Source: Balneolaceae bacterium
Lineage (GTDB): Bacteria; Bacteroidota; Rhodothermia; Balneolales; Balneolaceae
Length of the DNA stretch: 64,000 nucleotides
Assembly (NCBI GenBank): GCA_020832285.1
Contig: JAFIFB010000127.1
Location: 1-64,000, forward strand
Direction: 5' to 3'
The notes below the pieces were generated by a model. That model was not told the origin of the DNA. It searched no databases and saw only the letters and a program-made list of their open reading frames with translations. Each line of letters begins with the position of its first letter. Position 1 is the stretch's first letter. Below, one piece after another: positions 20,001 to 28,756 of the stretch. Position numbers and translations under genes: made by a program.

Positions 20001-20185
20001 CCCTCTAAAACAATATTTACACCGGGAATAGGATCGCCAGTTGCTGCTTCAGTAACCTGTCCGCTCACTGTTTCCTGAGCTTGCATTGTATTGATACCAT
20101 TAGGCATAAAACCTAACAGAGGCACCACAAGCATTATTAACACAATTTTTTTTAGTAACACATGTCTACACATCCTTTTCACCAT
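17027..20185 (-). CDS. SusC/RagA-family TonB-dependent outer-membrane receptor
   Basis: About 1052 residues from ATG 20185; a frame opening at 20218 adds 11 residues, and a start five codons further in is also possible. Order: signal peptide, a carboxypeptidase-like beta-sandwich with the phrase VSGQVTEAATGDPIPGVNI, a TonB-box region (VVVVGYGTQ), a plug with SITVLKDASATAIYGSRASNG, then a long beta-barrel ending in aromatic Phe. There is no N-terminal STN signalling domain, so it is probably a plain importer rather than a FecA-type transducer. It imports the oligosaccharide caught by SusD. Promoter-like copy B lies about 180 bases upstream. Confidence 0.95.
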   Translation of the reverse strand: MVKRMCRHVLLKKIVLIMLVVPLLGFMPNGINTMQAQETVSGQVTEAATGDPIPGVNIVLEGTNTGTSSNIEGEFQLSVPSLEGTLRVTSVGFQAVEIVIDGRSEINIELEVSAIVVDDVVVVGYGTQRSQDLTGSVGTVRLENLQSMSLTSPDQALMGQISGVNVTMPTGVPGGAPQIQVRGVGAVGAGSQPLYVVDGFALPQPSNQAAARFRNPLTDIPAEDIESITVLKDASATAIYGSRASNGVVLITTKSGQASDRSQISVSASSGVQNDIESMRPNMANARQFAEFQNHIWAGRVASGEASSIPEEYQNPDQYGEGTDWIDVSRRTAYQNNVNLSVSGGNESVTSFISGGVTNQQGIVTGTDFTRFSVRANVEANLSSRLRAGVRLAPTFSTRSGSTTEARDGPIFSAIMMSPLQPAFDNDGNVIPYPSAYSGSASAGTWTHANPLYHMENVDDDRRNFRVIGSAFLDYEVLDGLVARTSFNVDYGQERQDFFNPTTVGGINNAPPTVATGSFNQIERLNWLSESTVEYQAQVGPGRLNALGGFTVQVETDQNAGFSGDFPNDNIRTLNVASDIDGSTQEEDWSVVSVLGRVNYNLLERYVFTGTIRTDGSSRFGADNRWGTFPSGAFAWNIHNESFMQGLANTIPELRLRASYGVTGNNQIGNYAHLGVVSQADYLHGTNVAGGNALTSMANQQLGWERMNEVNFGIDTAFLDYRLIFSLDAYNRNTTQLLLQRSLPTTSGFGSVTENAGEMRNRGVEININAIPVAREEITWGIDFNWSLNRNEVTSLPGGNTIYSGSAEGQPTHITQVGSPIGMHYGFIVDGIYENQADVDNYPIFDGIVPGNIRFRDVNGDGVITAGPDGDFAVIGNPHPDFTFGITSSLSYRNFDLRLNFTGRVGGDIYRSEYWRTPRNIDGLFNVSADYVENFWRSEAEPGDGWTPTPLGGGEARRLYRGQHSETIYDGSNLWLRNAMIRYNVPTGFAGTRSANIYLSGQNLFVLTGYPGNPDVERNAGQGGAFGALIGGTDWLPYPTARSFTIGIELAF

Positions 20186-20218
20186 TGTTTTGTAGTTATA
20201 TGTGAATTGAAATCCCAA

Positions 20219-20998
20219 AGCATTTCTATATACAATTCAATACACTTATTAATCATTTTGATTGATTCTCAATCATATTTATGAGTAATACCCGACTGCC
20301 TGAAAGCAATTACTTTACAAGTATTAACTAAATCGGGAATTAGATTTTTAAGTTGTTAGGTAAGAGAAGCTCAGAAAAAAGATCTACTTATAATAGTTAA
20401 CGACCTCGCACATGATTTACAATAATTTACAATTAGATATGATAATGTAAACAGGCTCTATATTGATTGATATGGTTACATTTAAAAGTACTAAACGGAT
20501 CTCTGTTGATAGATAAACCGATAGTTTCTATGAACCAAACTGTTGACCCTTACTGTATCGCTGAGTCACTTTTTCCAGAATGGTTTCTGCATAGATCACA
20601 GAGCACACTACCCTGCGTTGACAATTCCGCCCCGGCTGGGGTTTTTAATCAGGCTATGAATAAGTCCGTCTCAGTGATTAGCTTAACCCTTGTATACAAA
20701 GTTTATTCAAAAGACAGATATACCCAAAAGATAGATGAGTTATAAAACACAGTGGAACTTCCACGTATATAATTGCTGATACCAAAAACTGATTTTATCT
20801 GCGTAAAGCTAAATCCAGCATGAACGATTTATCCACAGGAATCAACACAGACCCTTTTTCTTTCCATTCAGGTTAAGGCCAACAGGTTATAAAGCTGCTT
20901 AATTTCAACTGCTAAAGGCGTTATACTGTATTTAATTAAACTCATCTGGAAAACCTGAATAAAGTCTTCTGCATTTGCACACGTGCATTACATCCCAT
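20219..20998. other. Long non-coding stretch upstream of susC
   Basis: No supportable gene is seen in about 780 bases. A plus-strand open frame at 20467-20745 has no recognisable family or ribosome binding site. The susC-proximal part is very AT-rich and holds promoter-like copy B. A small hairpin CCCC-GGCT-GGGG followed by five T at 20630-20646 could be a plus-strand terminator, but no plus-strand gene precedes it. Confidence 0.45.
20361..20388 (-). promoter_or_regulatory. Promoter-like element, copy B (susC)
   Basis: Transcribed strand: AGTAGATC, 14 bases, CTCTTA. It faces susC, whose chosen start is 176 bases downstream. Confidence 0.65.
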
Positions 20999-23900
20999 TC
21001 ATTTTAATTGAAATACCTGGATTCTGCCACGGTTATTTGCAACAACAACTGCTTGACCGGAAGGTGTATTGATCAGTTTTAGATCTTTAACATTCCCGGG
21101 TGCAAAAAAGCCGCTTTCAAATGCATGGACAGGTTCAAAATCACCATTTCCATTGCCTTTGAGCCAAAGCCCGTTTCCGGCATCCGACCTGGCAACATCG
21201 GGATGAATTTCAAAAATATTACCAGCGAGAATAATGTCCAGGTTTCCATCCCGATCTACATCATGTGCAATCATACCTTTTACCGGTGAAATTTGAGCCA
21301 TTTCCGGCAAATCTCTCCCTGAAAAACTTCCACCACCCTGATTTTGCAATATCATACTGGAAAAAGTATCAACCTGATAATGAATAGATTCTTCCAGCTT
21401 TTCAGAATCAAAAATATCTGAAAAAGAAGCCTTGGAGAAATGTGAAAATGTAGGAAATTTCTCATCCATAGATCGCATTGCGCGATCAAATTTTGCTCTA
21501 CCAAAAAACGGGTAGTGCGTTCCATCTTCCTCAACACTATAAATTAAATCAGTTGTCATATGCTCATATAATTCACCGGCAAAGATTCCGAATTTTTTTT
21601 CTTCCGATGTGGTAAAGGTATCATTCAAACCCAGGTTACCGGCTATGATATCGATAAAGCCGTTATTGGTAAAATCTCCTTTCTGTAAACTGTACCACCA
21701 CCCCCTTTGTGGTTCTTCAATTACCGATTTTGTGACTTCTGTTAATCTTCCGCCCTCATTTCTATAGAATTGTACAGGCAGCCATTTTCCGGTTGTTACC
21801 AGATCAAGATGCCCATCCCCGTCAAAATCAATCCAAAGTGCATCGGTTATAAGGCCGGGTTTTACCAAATCCGGAGCAACATCTTCTGTTACATCCCTGA
21901 ATCTTCCATTATTATTTTCCAGTATATAACTTCTTGCACTGTTGGGATAATTGAGCGGTGTCAGTCTGCCGCCGACAAACAAATCCATCTGTCCGTTTCC
22001 ATTAAAATCCCCCGGTACAACCACCGAACTGCTGGTAAACATCCAGGGTAATGCATTTCGATCCCTGAAAAACCTGCCATCTCCCCTGTTTATATACAAT
22101 CGATCCAATAATGCATCTTCTGCCGGGGAAAACATGTAACCACCACTTGTTACATAAAGGTCCATATGTCCATTGCCGTTTGCATCAAAAAAAACTGCAC
22201 CCAGGTCTTCATGGGATTGGTCATTCAGCCAAGGCTGGTTCCGGTTAAACTCTTCAAACGTTCCTTCATCATTTTGCAAATACAGTGTGCCCGGAAAGTC
22301 GGCCGATCCACCTATATAGAGATCATCCAGGCCATTGCCATTCACATCTCCAACGGCTATCCGCGGCCCCATCATAGACAACTGCCGATGCAGCAAAGGT
22401 TGTATGTTAAATTCGTTGTATCTGTTTTGACGATGCTCTTGTATCAGTTGTACTTCATCTGTCACTTCATCAAACTTTCGACTTATCCCCTCCGGATCAA
22501 ATGGATCGCCCGGATTCTCAGCAGAGTCAGAATAATCAACAGTTATTCGCTGGTTGGATTGAATATCTGTCAAACGCTGATATCTCCCATCCGGCCAAAA
22601 AACTTCAAGTGATTCAATTTTTGAATTCTGTCCAAGGCCGAAATGGAGCCTTGGATCCATTGTCGATTGATAACCTCTGTATGGATTATGATATAAATGC
22701 TGGCGCACTCCCCCCGCATTAATTACAACCTCCGCACCAATTCCCTGCCTGTTGCCTGAAGAACCTACCAGCTCCACACTCAGATAATGGTTGCCAAAAA
22801 GTTCACCGGTATTGTTTTGATAAACAGAAGCCGTTGAATTCAGATTATTGATGACCAAATCAAGATTTCCGTTATTGTTCAGATCGGCATAGGCTGCACC
22901 GTATGAGTAGTTTGATTCGACAAAACCCCATTCTTCAGAAACATCTTTAAACATGATATCCCCATTATTTCTAAAGAGATAATTAGGCAACCGTATATCG
23001 TGAAGCTCTTGAAACAGTTCGTAGCGCTTGTCCCAGGTTGCTCCATCAGTCCCGGAACGCTCCAGGTAAAATACTTCCACAAGGTAGTCAAAGTCATTAA
23101 CGGCTTTGGGGTATCCATTTGTAACCATGAGATCCTTGTAGCCGCTATTGTTAAAATCACCAAACAATGCTGACCAACTCCATTCGGTATAGGCAACTCC
23201 TGCCATTCGTGCCACTTCACTGAAAGCAAGGTGCCCTTCCTGATCAACACCGTTATTCAACTGAAGCGTATTTTGCGAATAGGAATGATAAAATCCCTGA
23301 TTGATTCTGGATTTGAAATTATCAAAATCCACCCCGTAGCTCATGGTTTTACGATCATGGTAATTCTCCGGCACCATATCTGTCTGATAGATATCCGGCC
23401 AGCCGTTATTATTAAAATCAGCAATATCAATTCCCATCCCTGCATAACTGGTGTGTTTCAGATACTGGCTTGCCCGGTTCGTAAATGTTCCATCTTTATT
23501 GTTGATATAGAGCACATCATTGGGTGATATATCATTGGACACATAAATATCCGGCCAGCCATTTCGGTTGAGATCAGCTACTACAACACCCAATCCAAAA
23601 CCTGTTACCTCCAGGATTCCTGCCTCTACCGATACGTCAGAGAAAGTTCCATCACCGTTGTTTTTATAAAGCCGGTCGAAACTGGTCGAAAGTTCCTGTG
23701 GAACGGTTATATGTTGACTGTCAGCCATATCCCTTGAAAAAGATCCGGGAGAATGATTCAGTAAATAAAGATCCAGCAGGCCATTCCGATTATAATCGAG
23801 GAACACTGCATGGGTGGTATGGCTGGTATCATCGAGATTAAATTCTGCAGCCATTTCTGTAAAAGTCTCGTCTCCATTATTGATAAAAAGCAGATTAGCC

Positions 23901-24439
23901 CGGTCTTTAGCCGGAGCATCCTCGGGGCTGACAACCGAAAGATAGATATCCAGATAGCCGTTATTATTTATATCAACCATCGAAACTCCGGTAACCCACG
24001 TCTCGGTTACTATTCCAGCCGACTCCGTAATATCTTCAAACTGCATATTTCCATTATTCAAATACAATCTGCTGGAAACCATATTCCCGGTGAGGAAGAT
24101 ATCCGGGTATCCGTTATTGTTTATATCTCCGATGGCAACACCACCGCCATTATACATAAACGGATAGAGCAGGTTATTGAAATCGCTGGTCTCTGTAATT
24201 GTGTTGATAAAATCGATCCCGGTTTGATCTGCTGAAAGTTTGGTGAATAACGTTTCCGGGGCCATCCTCTCTTCCTCTTTATCCTCCGGGCTCTTTGATA
24301 CCAGTTGCTCATTAAACGATCTTTTGGGCTGGGTGACCATTGAATAATCCTGCTGATCCAATGGTTCGGCAGACCCGCCGGAAATGCAGGTCAGGCCCAA
24401 TCCTAATGCAATAACAGTAATAAAAAATCTGCTTGCCAT
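20999..24439 (-). CDS. CRTAC1-like protein with VCBS repeats and an ASPIC/UnbV domain
   Basis: 1146 residues with an N-terminal signal peptide (about 1-25). It has two runs of VCBS/FG-GAP repeats, each with many copies of the loop D-x-N-x-N-G-x-x-D-(I/L). Between them lies an ASPIC/UnbV domain, recognised by GIGAEVVINAGG, HFGLGQ and EVFWPDGR. Such large propeller proteins are exported and often sit beside SusCD genes in marine Bacteroidota and planctomycetes; their biochemical role is unknown, and binding of glycan or calcium is a guess. It lies upstream of the susC promoter region on the same strand and 131 bases downstream of a PVC-type lipoprotein gene. Confidence 0.87.
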   Translation of the reverse strand: MASRFFITVIALGLGLTCISGGSAEPLDQQDYSMVTQPKRSFNEQLVSKSPEDKEEERMAPETLFTKLSADQTGIDFINTITETSDFNNLLYPFMYNGGGVAIGDINNNGYPDIFLTGNMVSSRLYLNNGNMQFEDITESAGIVTETWVTGVSMVDINNNGYLDIYLSVVSPEDAPAKDRANLLFINNGDETFTEMAAEFNLDDTSHTTHAVFLDYNRNGLLDLYLLNHSPGSFSRDMADSQHITVPQELSTSFDRLYKNNGDGTFSDVSVEAGILEVTGFGLGVVVADLNRNGWPDIYVSNDISPNDVLYINNKDGTFTNRASQYLKHTSYAGMGIDIADFNNNGWPDIYQTDMVPENYHDRKTMSYGVDFDNFKSRINQGFYHSYSQNTLQLNNGVDQEGHLAFSEVARMAGVAYTEWSWSALFGDFNNSGYKDLMVTNGYPKAVNDFDYLVEVFYLERSGTDGATWDKRYELFQELHDIRLPNYLFRNNGDIMFKDVSEEWGFVESNYSYGAAYADLNNNGNLDLVINNLNSTASVYQNNTGELFGNHYLSVELVGSSGNRQGIGAEVVINAGGVRQHLYHNPYRGYQSTMDPRLHFGLGQNSKIESLEVFWPDGRYQRLTDIQSNQRITVDYSDSAENPGDPFDPEGISRKFDEVTDEVQLIQEHRQNRYNEFNIQPLLHRQLSMMGPRIAVGDVNGNGLDDLYIGGSADFPGTLYLQNDEGTFEEFNRNQPWLNDQSHEDLGAVFFDANGNGHMDLYVTSGGYMFSPAEDALLDRLYINRGDGRFFRDRNALPWMFTSSSVVVPGDFNGNGQMDLFVGGRLTPLNYPNSARSYILENNNGRFRDVTEDVAPDLVKPGLITDALWIDFDGDGHLDLVTTGKWLPVQFYRNEGGRLTEVTKSVIEEPQRGWWYSLQKGDFTNNGFIDIIAGNLGLNDTFTTSEEKKFGIFAGELYEHMTTDLIYSVEEDGTHYPFFGRAKFDRAMRSMDEKFPTFSHFSKASFSDIFDSEKLEESIHYQVDTFSSMILQNQGGGSFSGRDLPEMAQISPVKGMIAHDVDRDGNLDIILAGNIFEIHPDVARSDAGNGLWLKGNGNGDFEPVHAFESGFFAPGNVKDLKLINTPSGQAVVVANNRGRIQVFQLK

Positions 24440-24570
24440 CCTAATGGTCTTTGATTTTATTCCTTTTTTCGACTTGTTCTTAATTTAAAAAAAGCCATTC
24501 ATCCATAAGCAGTGAAAAGCTTTTTTGATTTCCATCGGGAAGATATTATGGAATTTCCTCTTTCAACACA

Positions 24571-27297
24571 TCAATCTGCTTCATTCTCTTCCTCTAATTC
24601 TTCTTCACTTTTAAACATATCGTGATCAGGATTTCCACCCGAATTTATGTATGCAACGAGATCTCGTAATTCATCCGGGTTTAACGGATTGATGAGTCCA
24701 GGTGGCATTTGAGAAACATCTACATGCTCTCTTGAGACTACTTGATCTCTTGGAACAATTTTGGGTTCTGCATCGGGGTCCTGTGAATAAATTTCAATGT
24801 TATCACCTCGTTCAGCAACAAGCCCAACAATGGTATCCCCATCTCGCATTGTCACGCGTGTACTGCTGTATTGGTCAGAAATAAGAATATTCGGATCAAT
24901 AATTTTTTCGATCAATCCCCGTGTACTGAACCTTCTGTTTACCGTGCTGAGGTCCGGTCCCATATCTCCGCCATAACCGTCAAACCGGTGGCATGCAGCG
25001 CAGGTAGTTGCAAAAAATACATTTCGTCCTCGTTCAAAATTACGATCGGCTCCGCTTCCAAGATGGCCCGAAAGTACATCCATCGCTTCATCAACGCTCC
25101 AGTTACGTCCGGGACCTTCCGGGGCAGTGATTTCAAAGTCAGGTTGTTGTACCAAACTAACACCGGTAATATCAGCAACCGCATCCCTTTCATCTTCAGA
25201 AGCATGACTGAGTGCATCTCTTCTCATATCTTCAAGAAAGCCGGTATAACTTGCTCCGCCCATCCGGTCAGCTGCATTATTGATGAATGTGAAATATTCA
25301 CGTCTTTGTTCGATGGTCCAGCCTTCACTCAGTGTCCGGAGCATAAAAGCATAGTGAAGTTCCTGGGTGGGAGGGGGATTTTCAATCATCTCCATAATTG
25401 TTGAACCATATCGCTCACTTCTTTGCAATATGGCTGACCAGCCCTCTGTTTCCGGAATTGTTTCGTTCTGCATCAGTGTAAGCGCCACATCAATTACTCT
25501 TGAATCCCTCAGCCGGACAAGAACACGAATCAATTCCGTATTAACCCGGTTATCCTCATTGGGGAGGTATTGCTGTAGTTTATCTGTAATTTGCTGTGTT
25601 GTTTGATTTCCAGGTTCTCCCAAACGGATGATCGTCAGTGCCATGGCACGCAAATAACCCAATTTCTGATCAGCATCGAGACTGGAAATATCCATTTCCA
25701 GCAATGACCTGTATGCATCATCTCTGTAATCAGAGGAAGCTGTTCGGGCAAGTGCTACCAAAGCTGTAATTCGTGCCTGGGGCCGGTTTTCTGTTAAAGC
25801 TCTGTCAGCCCAGCTATCGACCGGCTGGTGTTCAATTGCAACACGTGCTGCATATCTAAGAATTCGATCTTCACTTGCCAGGTGAGGCCATGCTGCATCG
25901 ACAGCAGCAGGATCTTGAACGCCATGAAATGATTCCAGATGATGTCTCAGCTCCCGGACTTTCCGGGCTTCAGGATCATCCTTTACCTCTTCAGGAGCTG
26001 TAGATTCATCGCCTGTGTACACCACTCTGTACAGATGAGACTGCTGATTTCTTCCCCCCGTCACAAAATACATTGCCCCGTCATTTCCAATTACAGCCTG
26101 CACCAGCGGCAGCGGAGCACCGGATAAAAATTCTTCTACTTCTGCCGTATAACTGGCACCATTCGGAGTCAGATGTGCGGCATACAGAGTTCCGAAAGTC
26201 CAGTCAAGTGCAAAAATAGAACGTTGATATTTTGCCGGGAAGCTGGCTCCTTTACCTGTAATCAAACCGACGGGTGAACCCGGGCCTATTTCAAAAAGTG
26301 GCGGAAGTTTATCTTCATAGTAGTTTGGCCACTTTCCGCTTCCACTTCGCCATCCGAAATCAGAACCACTGGTGGCATGAACGATGGCAGTAGCCCGGTA
26401 CCAGGGAGTCCCAAAATCCCACTCCATGTCCGAATCGTAAGTAAAAAGCTCATCATGTTCATTCAAAACAACATCATAATGGTTTCTATAACCCATGCTG
26501 ACCATCTCCCATTCGGTTGCATCAGCGTTGGTGCGGGCTATCCATCCACCCGGTGCCATGATCCCGCGGGCATGTCCGCGGGCGTCCCATAACCGAGGCA
26601 AAAGCAGGTCTTCATCCCAGCTGGCAACCCGGTTTCTGTTCAGTTCAGCTGGCGGAGGTGTAAAATTACCGGCAGCAACATATAATCCGTTTCCATCAGC
26701 AGTTTTAACTACAGCGTGATTTCCATGCTCTCCAACATAACCGGGGCCGCCAAGAAATTCCAACATGTTCAATTCACCATCATCTCTTGAATCTCCAAGG
26801 CGGTACAGACCGCTGCCATTTTGTCTTTGAACGTTCAGATAAAGATGATCAAATGCCCAAAGAATCCCCTGAGCACCACTAATCGGCATTAATAATCGTT
26901 CCACTTCTACTTCCGGGTCATCTAAATCACCGCCTACTTTAATGCGATAAGTCCCCCGTTGTTGTTGATCGGAAGCAATCAAGTGACCATCACCATCAAG
27001 GCCCAGTGATACCCAGGATCCCTGACTCTCCAGGGGTACTTCATACAACATTTGTGCTTCAAATCCGGGCAGAGTCTCTATCTCCTGTTCTCCCATTTGA
27101 GGCCCCTGAGAGGATTCTTCTTCCACCTGTTCCTCCTCCGCTTCTTCCACTTCATCCCCGGCCACTACTTCTTCGGATTCCTCATCATCAGAAACAAGAC
27201 CTGATGATGAGGAACCGCATGAGATAATAATCAGGGGAATCATCAATATTAAAACAAATGATCCAATTCCTATTTTAATCCAGGTTGTATTCATCAT
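24571..27297 (-). CDS. PVC-type propeller/HEAT/cytochrome c lipoprotein
   Basis: 908 residues. The lipobox IISC puts the lipidated cysteine at 27. A Glu/Asp-rich linker (about 35-67) is followed by a beta-propeller (about 70-430) with SGSDFGWRSGSG and NDGAMYFVTGG. HEAT-like repeats occupy about 440-720. The cytochrome c domain has CAACH at 766-770 and a methionine-containing phrase (QMPPGLINPL) as expected of the sixth ligand. The terminal residues are acidic. It is the second of three such proteins here. The gene lies downstream of an azurin-like gene, a plausible electron acceptor, and has its own promoter-like element (copy C). Confidence 0.87.
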   Translation of the reverse strand: MMNTTWIKIGIGSFVLILMIPLIIISCGSSSSGLVSDDEESEEVVAGDEVEEAEEEQVEEESSQGPQMGEQEIETLPGFEAQMLYEVPLESQGSWVSLGLDGDGHLIASDQQQRGTYRIKVGGDLDDPEVEVERLLMPISGAQGILWAFDHLYLNVQRQNGSGLYRLGDSRDDGELNMLEFLGGPGYVGEHGNHAVVKTADGNGLYVAAGNFTPPPAELNRNRVASWDEDLLLPRLWDARGHARGIMAPGGWIARTNADATEWEMVSMGYRNHYDVVLNEHDELFTYDSDMEWDFGTPWYRATAIVHATSGSDFGWRSGSGKWPNYYEDKLPPLFEIGPGSPVGLITGKGASFPAKYQRSIFALDWTFGTLYAAHLTPNGASYTAEVEEFLSGAPLPLVQAVIGNDGAMYFVTGGRNQQSHLYRVVYTGDESTAPEEVKDDPEARKVRELRHHLESFHGVQDPAAVDAAWPHLASEDRILRYAARVAIEHQPVDSWADRALTENRPQARITALVALARTASSDYRDDAYRSLLEMDISSLDADQKLGYLRAMALTIIRLGEPGNQTTQQITDKLQQYLPNEDNRVNTELIRVLVRLRDSRVIDVALTLMQNETIPETEGWSAILQRSERYGSTIMEMIENPPPTQELHYAFMLRTLSEGWTIEQRREYFTFINNAADRMGGASYTGFLEDMRRDALSHASEDERDAVADITGVSLVQQPDFEITAPEGPGRNWSVDEAMDVLSGHLGSGADRNFERGRNVFFATTCAACHRFDGYGGDMGPDLSTVNRRFSTRGLIEKIIDPNILISDQYSSTRVTMRDGDTIVGLVAERGDNIEIYSQDPDAEPKIVPRDQVVSREHVDVSQMPPGLINPLNPDELRDLVAYINSGGNPDHDMFKSEEELEEENEAD

Positions 27298-27417
27298 AAT
27301 AATTTACGTTGCTTTTAAATTGTTAAATCAGATTGTGTAAAATAATACCCGGCCGGTCAAAGCAGCAGCCGTTGGATTGATAACTAAAATAGAAATGTAC
27401 AATATTCGAGTGCCTGT

Positions 27418-27445
27418 ATAGAGACAGATAAGAACAAAATCTACT
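27418..27445 (-). promoter_or_regulatory. Promoter-like element, copy C
   Basis: Transcribed strand: AGTAGATT, 14 bases, CTCTAT. It faces the PVC-type lipoprotein gene starting at 27297. The downstream box is flanked by complementary arms (27414-27417 and 27424-27427). Confidence 0.65.
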
Positions 27446-27466
27446 CTCTGAAACTAATGAGGTATC

Positions 27467-27928
27467 TTATTCTTCTACTTTCATTATACCCCTCATCAAT
27501 TCTCCATGCCCGGGGAATGTACAAATATATGGATACTCACCAGGTTCAGAAGGTGCTGTAAACTCTAATATTTCAACTTCCTGATTATTTAATAGCCTGG
27601 TTGTGAAAAGTACATTTGGGCTATCCGGAATGTAATCATTATCAAATCCGGCACTCATTGACAAACGATTTATTTCATCTGCTGTACCCGGAGCTACAAT
27701 AAGCAAATTATGTGGCATAAAATCCGGGTTCTCAAATGTCAGTTCCACGGATTGATTTGGTTTAACGGAAAATTCAGTAATATCAAATTTAAGCTGCCCT
27801 ACAACTGCTTTGATGGTGATTTGAAATACATCATTTTCAGTTCCAGGGTTTGTTGCTTCAACTTCCGGGCCAAAAGCCAAATATATAACAAATAAGATAC
27901 TTGACGCCTTTACAAAAATATTTCTCAT
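27467..27928 (-). CDS. Azurin/plastocyanin-like blue copper protein
   Basis: 153 residues with a signal peptide (about 1-26). A single cupredoxin domain has all expected type 1 copper ligands: His 73 (in MPHN), Cys 136, His 141 and Met 145 (in CTFPGHGELM). It is probably a periplasmic one-electron carrier. It sits between the PVC-type cytochrome lipoprotein and the first rhamnose locus. That position suggests it accepts electrons from the PVC-type cytochromes, which is inference. In related genomes this cupredoxin is often fused to PVC-type dehydrogenases; here it is free-standing. Confidence 0.88.
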   Translation of the reverse strand: MRNIFVKASSILFVIYLAFGPEVEATNPGTENDVFQITIKAVVGQLKFDITEFSVKPNQSVELTFENPDFMPHNLLIVAPGTADEINRLSMSAGFDNDYIPDSPNVLFTTRLLNNQEVEILEFTAPSEPGEYPYICTFPGHGELMRGIMKVEE

Positions 27929-27973
27929 ACAAGCCGTAATTGAAGTGATTTTAAAAGATTATGTGCATTTCAT

Positions 27974-28729
27974 CTACTCCCACGAATGCCTTTCAAATGC
28001 TTTGTTTTTCAAAGGTTTATGGAGCACTATATTAAGGAGTTTCTTTAAATTCCCTTCCATGTTTTCATGCTGCCCGGCCATGATCAGTGCTGTGCCAAGT
28101 GCAGTGGCATGAGGTATGGAAGCCGAATATATTTTTTTACCGGGCAAGCGTTTTGCAAGTAAACTCAGAAAAAAAGAGTTGTTCCCGAACCCTCCTGTAA
28201 CAATAATATTATCTATGTCATCGGTACTATCCGTTAGCTTCATGCACTCGTGTTGAATACAGACCAAATCAATCATTAACTGATGGTAAGCTTCTTTGTA
28301 AGATGAAAATTGATTTATGTCCCATTCACCCGGCTGATCTGTTGGATATGGGCCAGAACTATGAGCTGTTTCGAGCTTTAATTTTTTTTCCGGGGTACTG
28401 TTTGCAATTAAATGCGTTAACAGTGCCGGATCTGGTTCTACTTCACCCTGGCCTTCCTGGTTCAGATGAACCATTGTAGCACCATATGTTGAAAAGTTCA
28501 GATCTGTGACTCTGAATTTATCAATGTTAAGCGCCCTGGATAGTTCAGAATAAACCCAGTCGATCAGTGTTTCAAGATCTTCACCCGGGAATCCCTCATC
28601 GTCTTCTATATGATATATCGTAACCTGTTCCCGGTAGACGATATAATAATCCTTGTCAAATAAGATGATTTTTTTATTGGTCTTACCTATATCAAAGATA
28701 GCCGTTACCGGAATGGCTGATTTACTCAT
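27974..28729 (-). CDS. Internally deleted rhamnulokinase (FGGY), probably inactive
   Basis: 251 residues where rhamnulokinase has about 480. Residues 1-75 align with the N-terminus of the full RhaB at 47569-49017 (TAIFDIGKTNKK, YGATMVH). Residues from about 83 on align with its C-terminal part (SSGPYP, TGGFGNNSFF, LPGKKIYSASIPHATALG). About 230 middle residues are missing, including the QLSTGTW segment and most of the sugar-binding region. The frame is preserved and no stop has appeared, so the deletion may be recent or the product may keep another use. It lies 27 bases downstream of the first aldolase/dehydrogenase gene. Loss of kinase activity is inferred. Confidence 0.85.
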   Translation of the reverse strand: MSKSAIPVTAIFDIGKTNKKIILFDKDYYIVYREQVTIYHIEDDEGFPGEDLETLIDWVYSELSRALNIDKFRVTDLNFSTYGATMVHLNQEGQGEVEPDPALLTHLIANSTPEKKLKLETAHSSGPYPTDQPGEWDINQFSSYKEAYHQLMIDLVCIQHECMKLTDSTDDIDNIIVTGGFGNNSFFLSLLAKRLPGKKIYSASIPHATALGTALIMAGQHENMEGNLKKLLNIVLHKPLKNKAFERHSWE

Positions 28730-28756
28730 TTGTAGTTCATTGGATCTGCATTGGGA

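Noticed and set aside
20630-20646. CCCC-GGCT-GGGG plus five T as an intrinsic terminator
   Set aside because: The stem is only four pairs and no plus-strand gene precedes it.
20467-20745. Plus-strand open frame of 92 codons upstream of susC
   Set aside because: No ribosome binding site, no family resemblance, irregular composition; probably chance.
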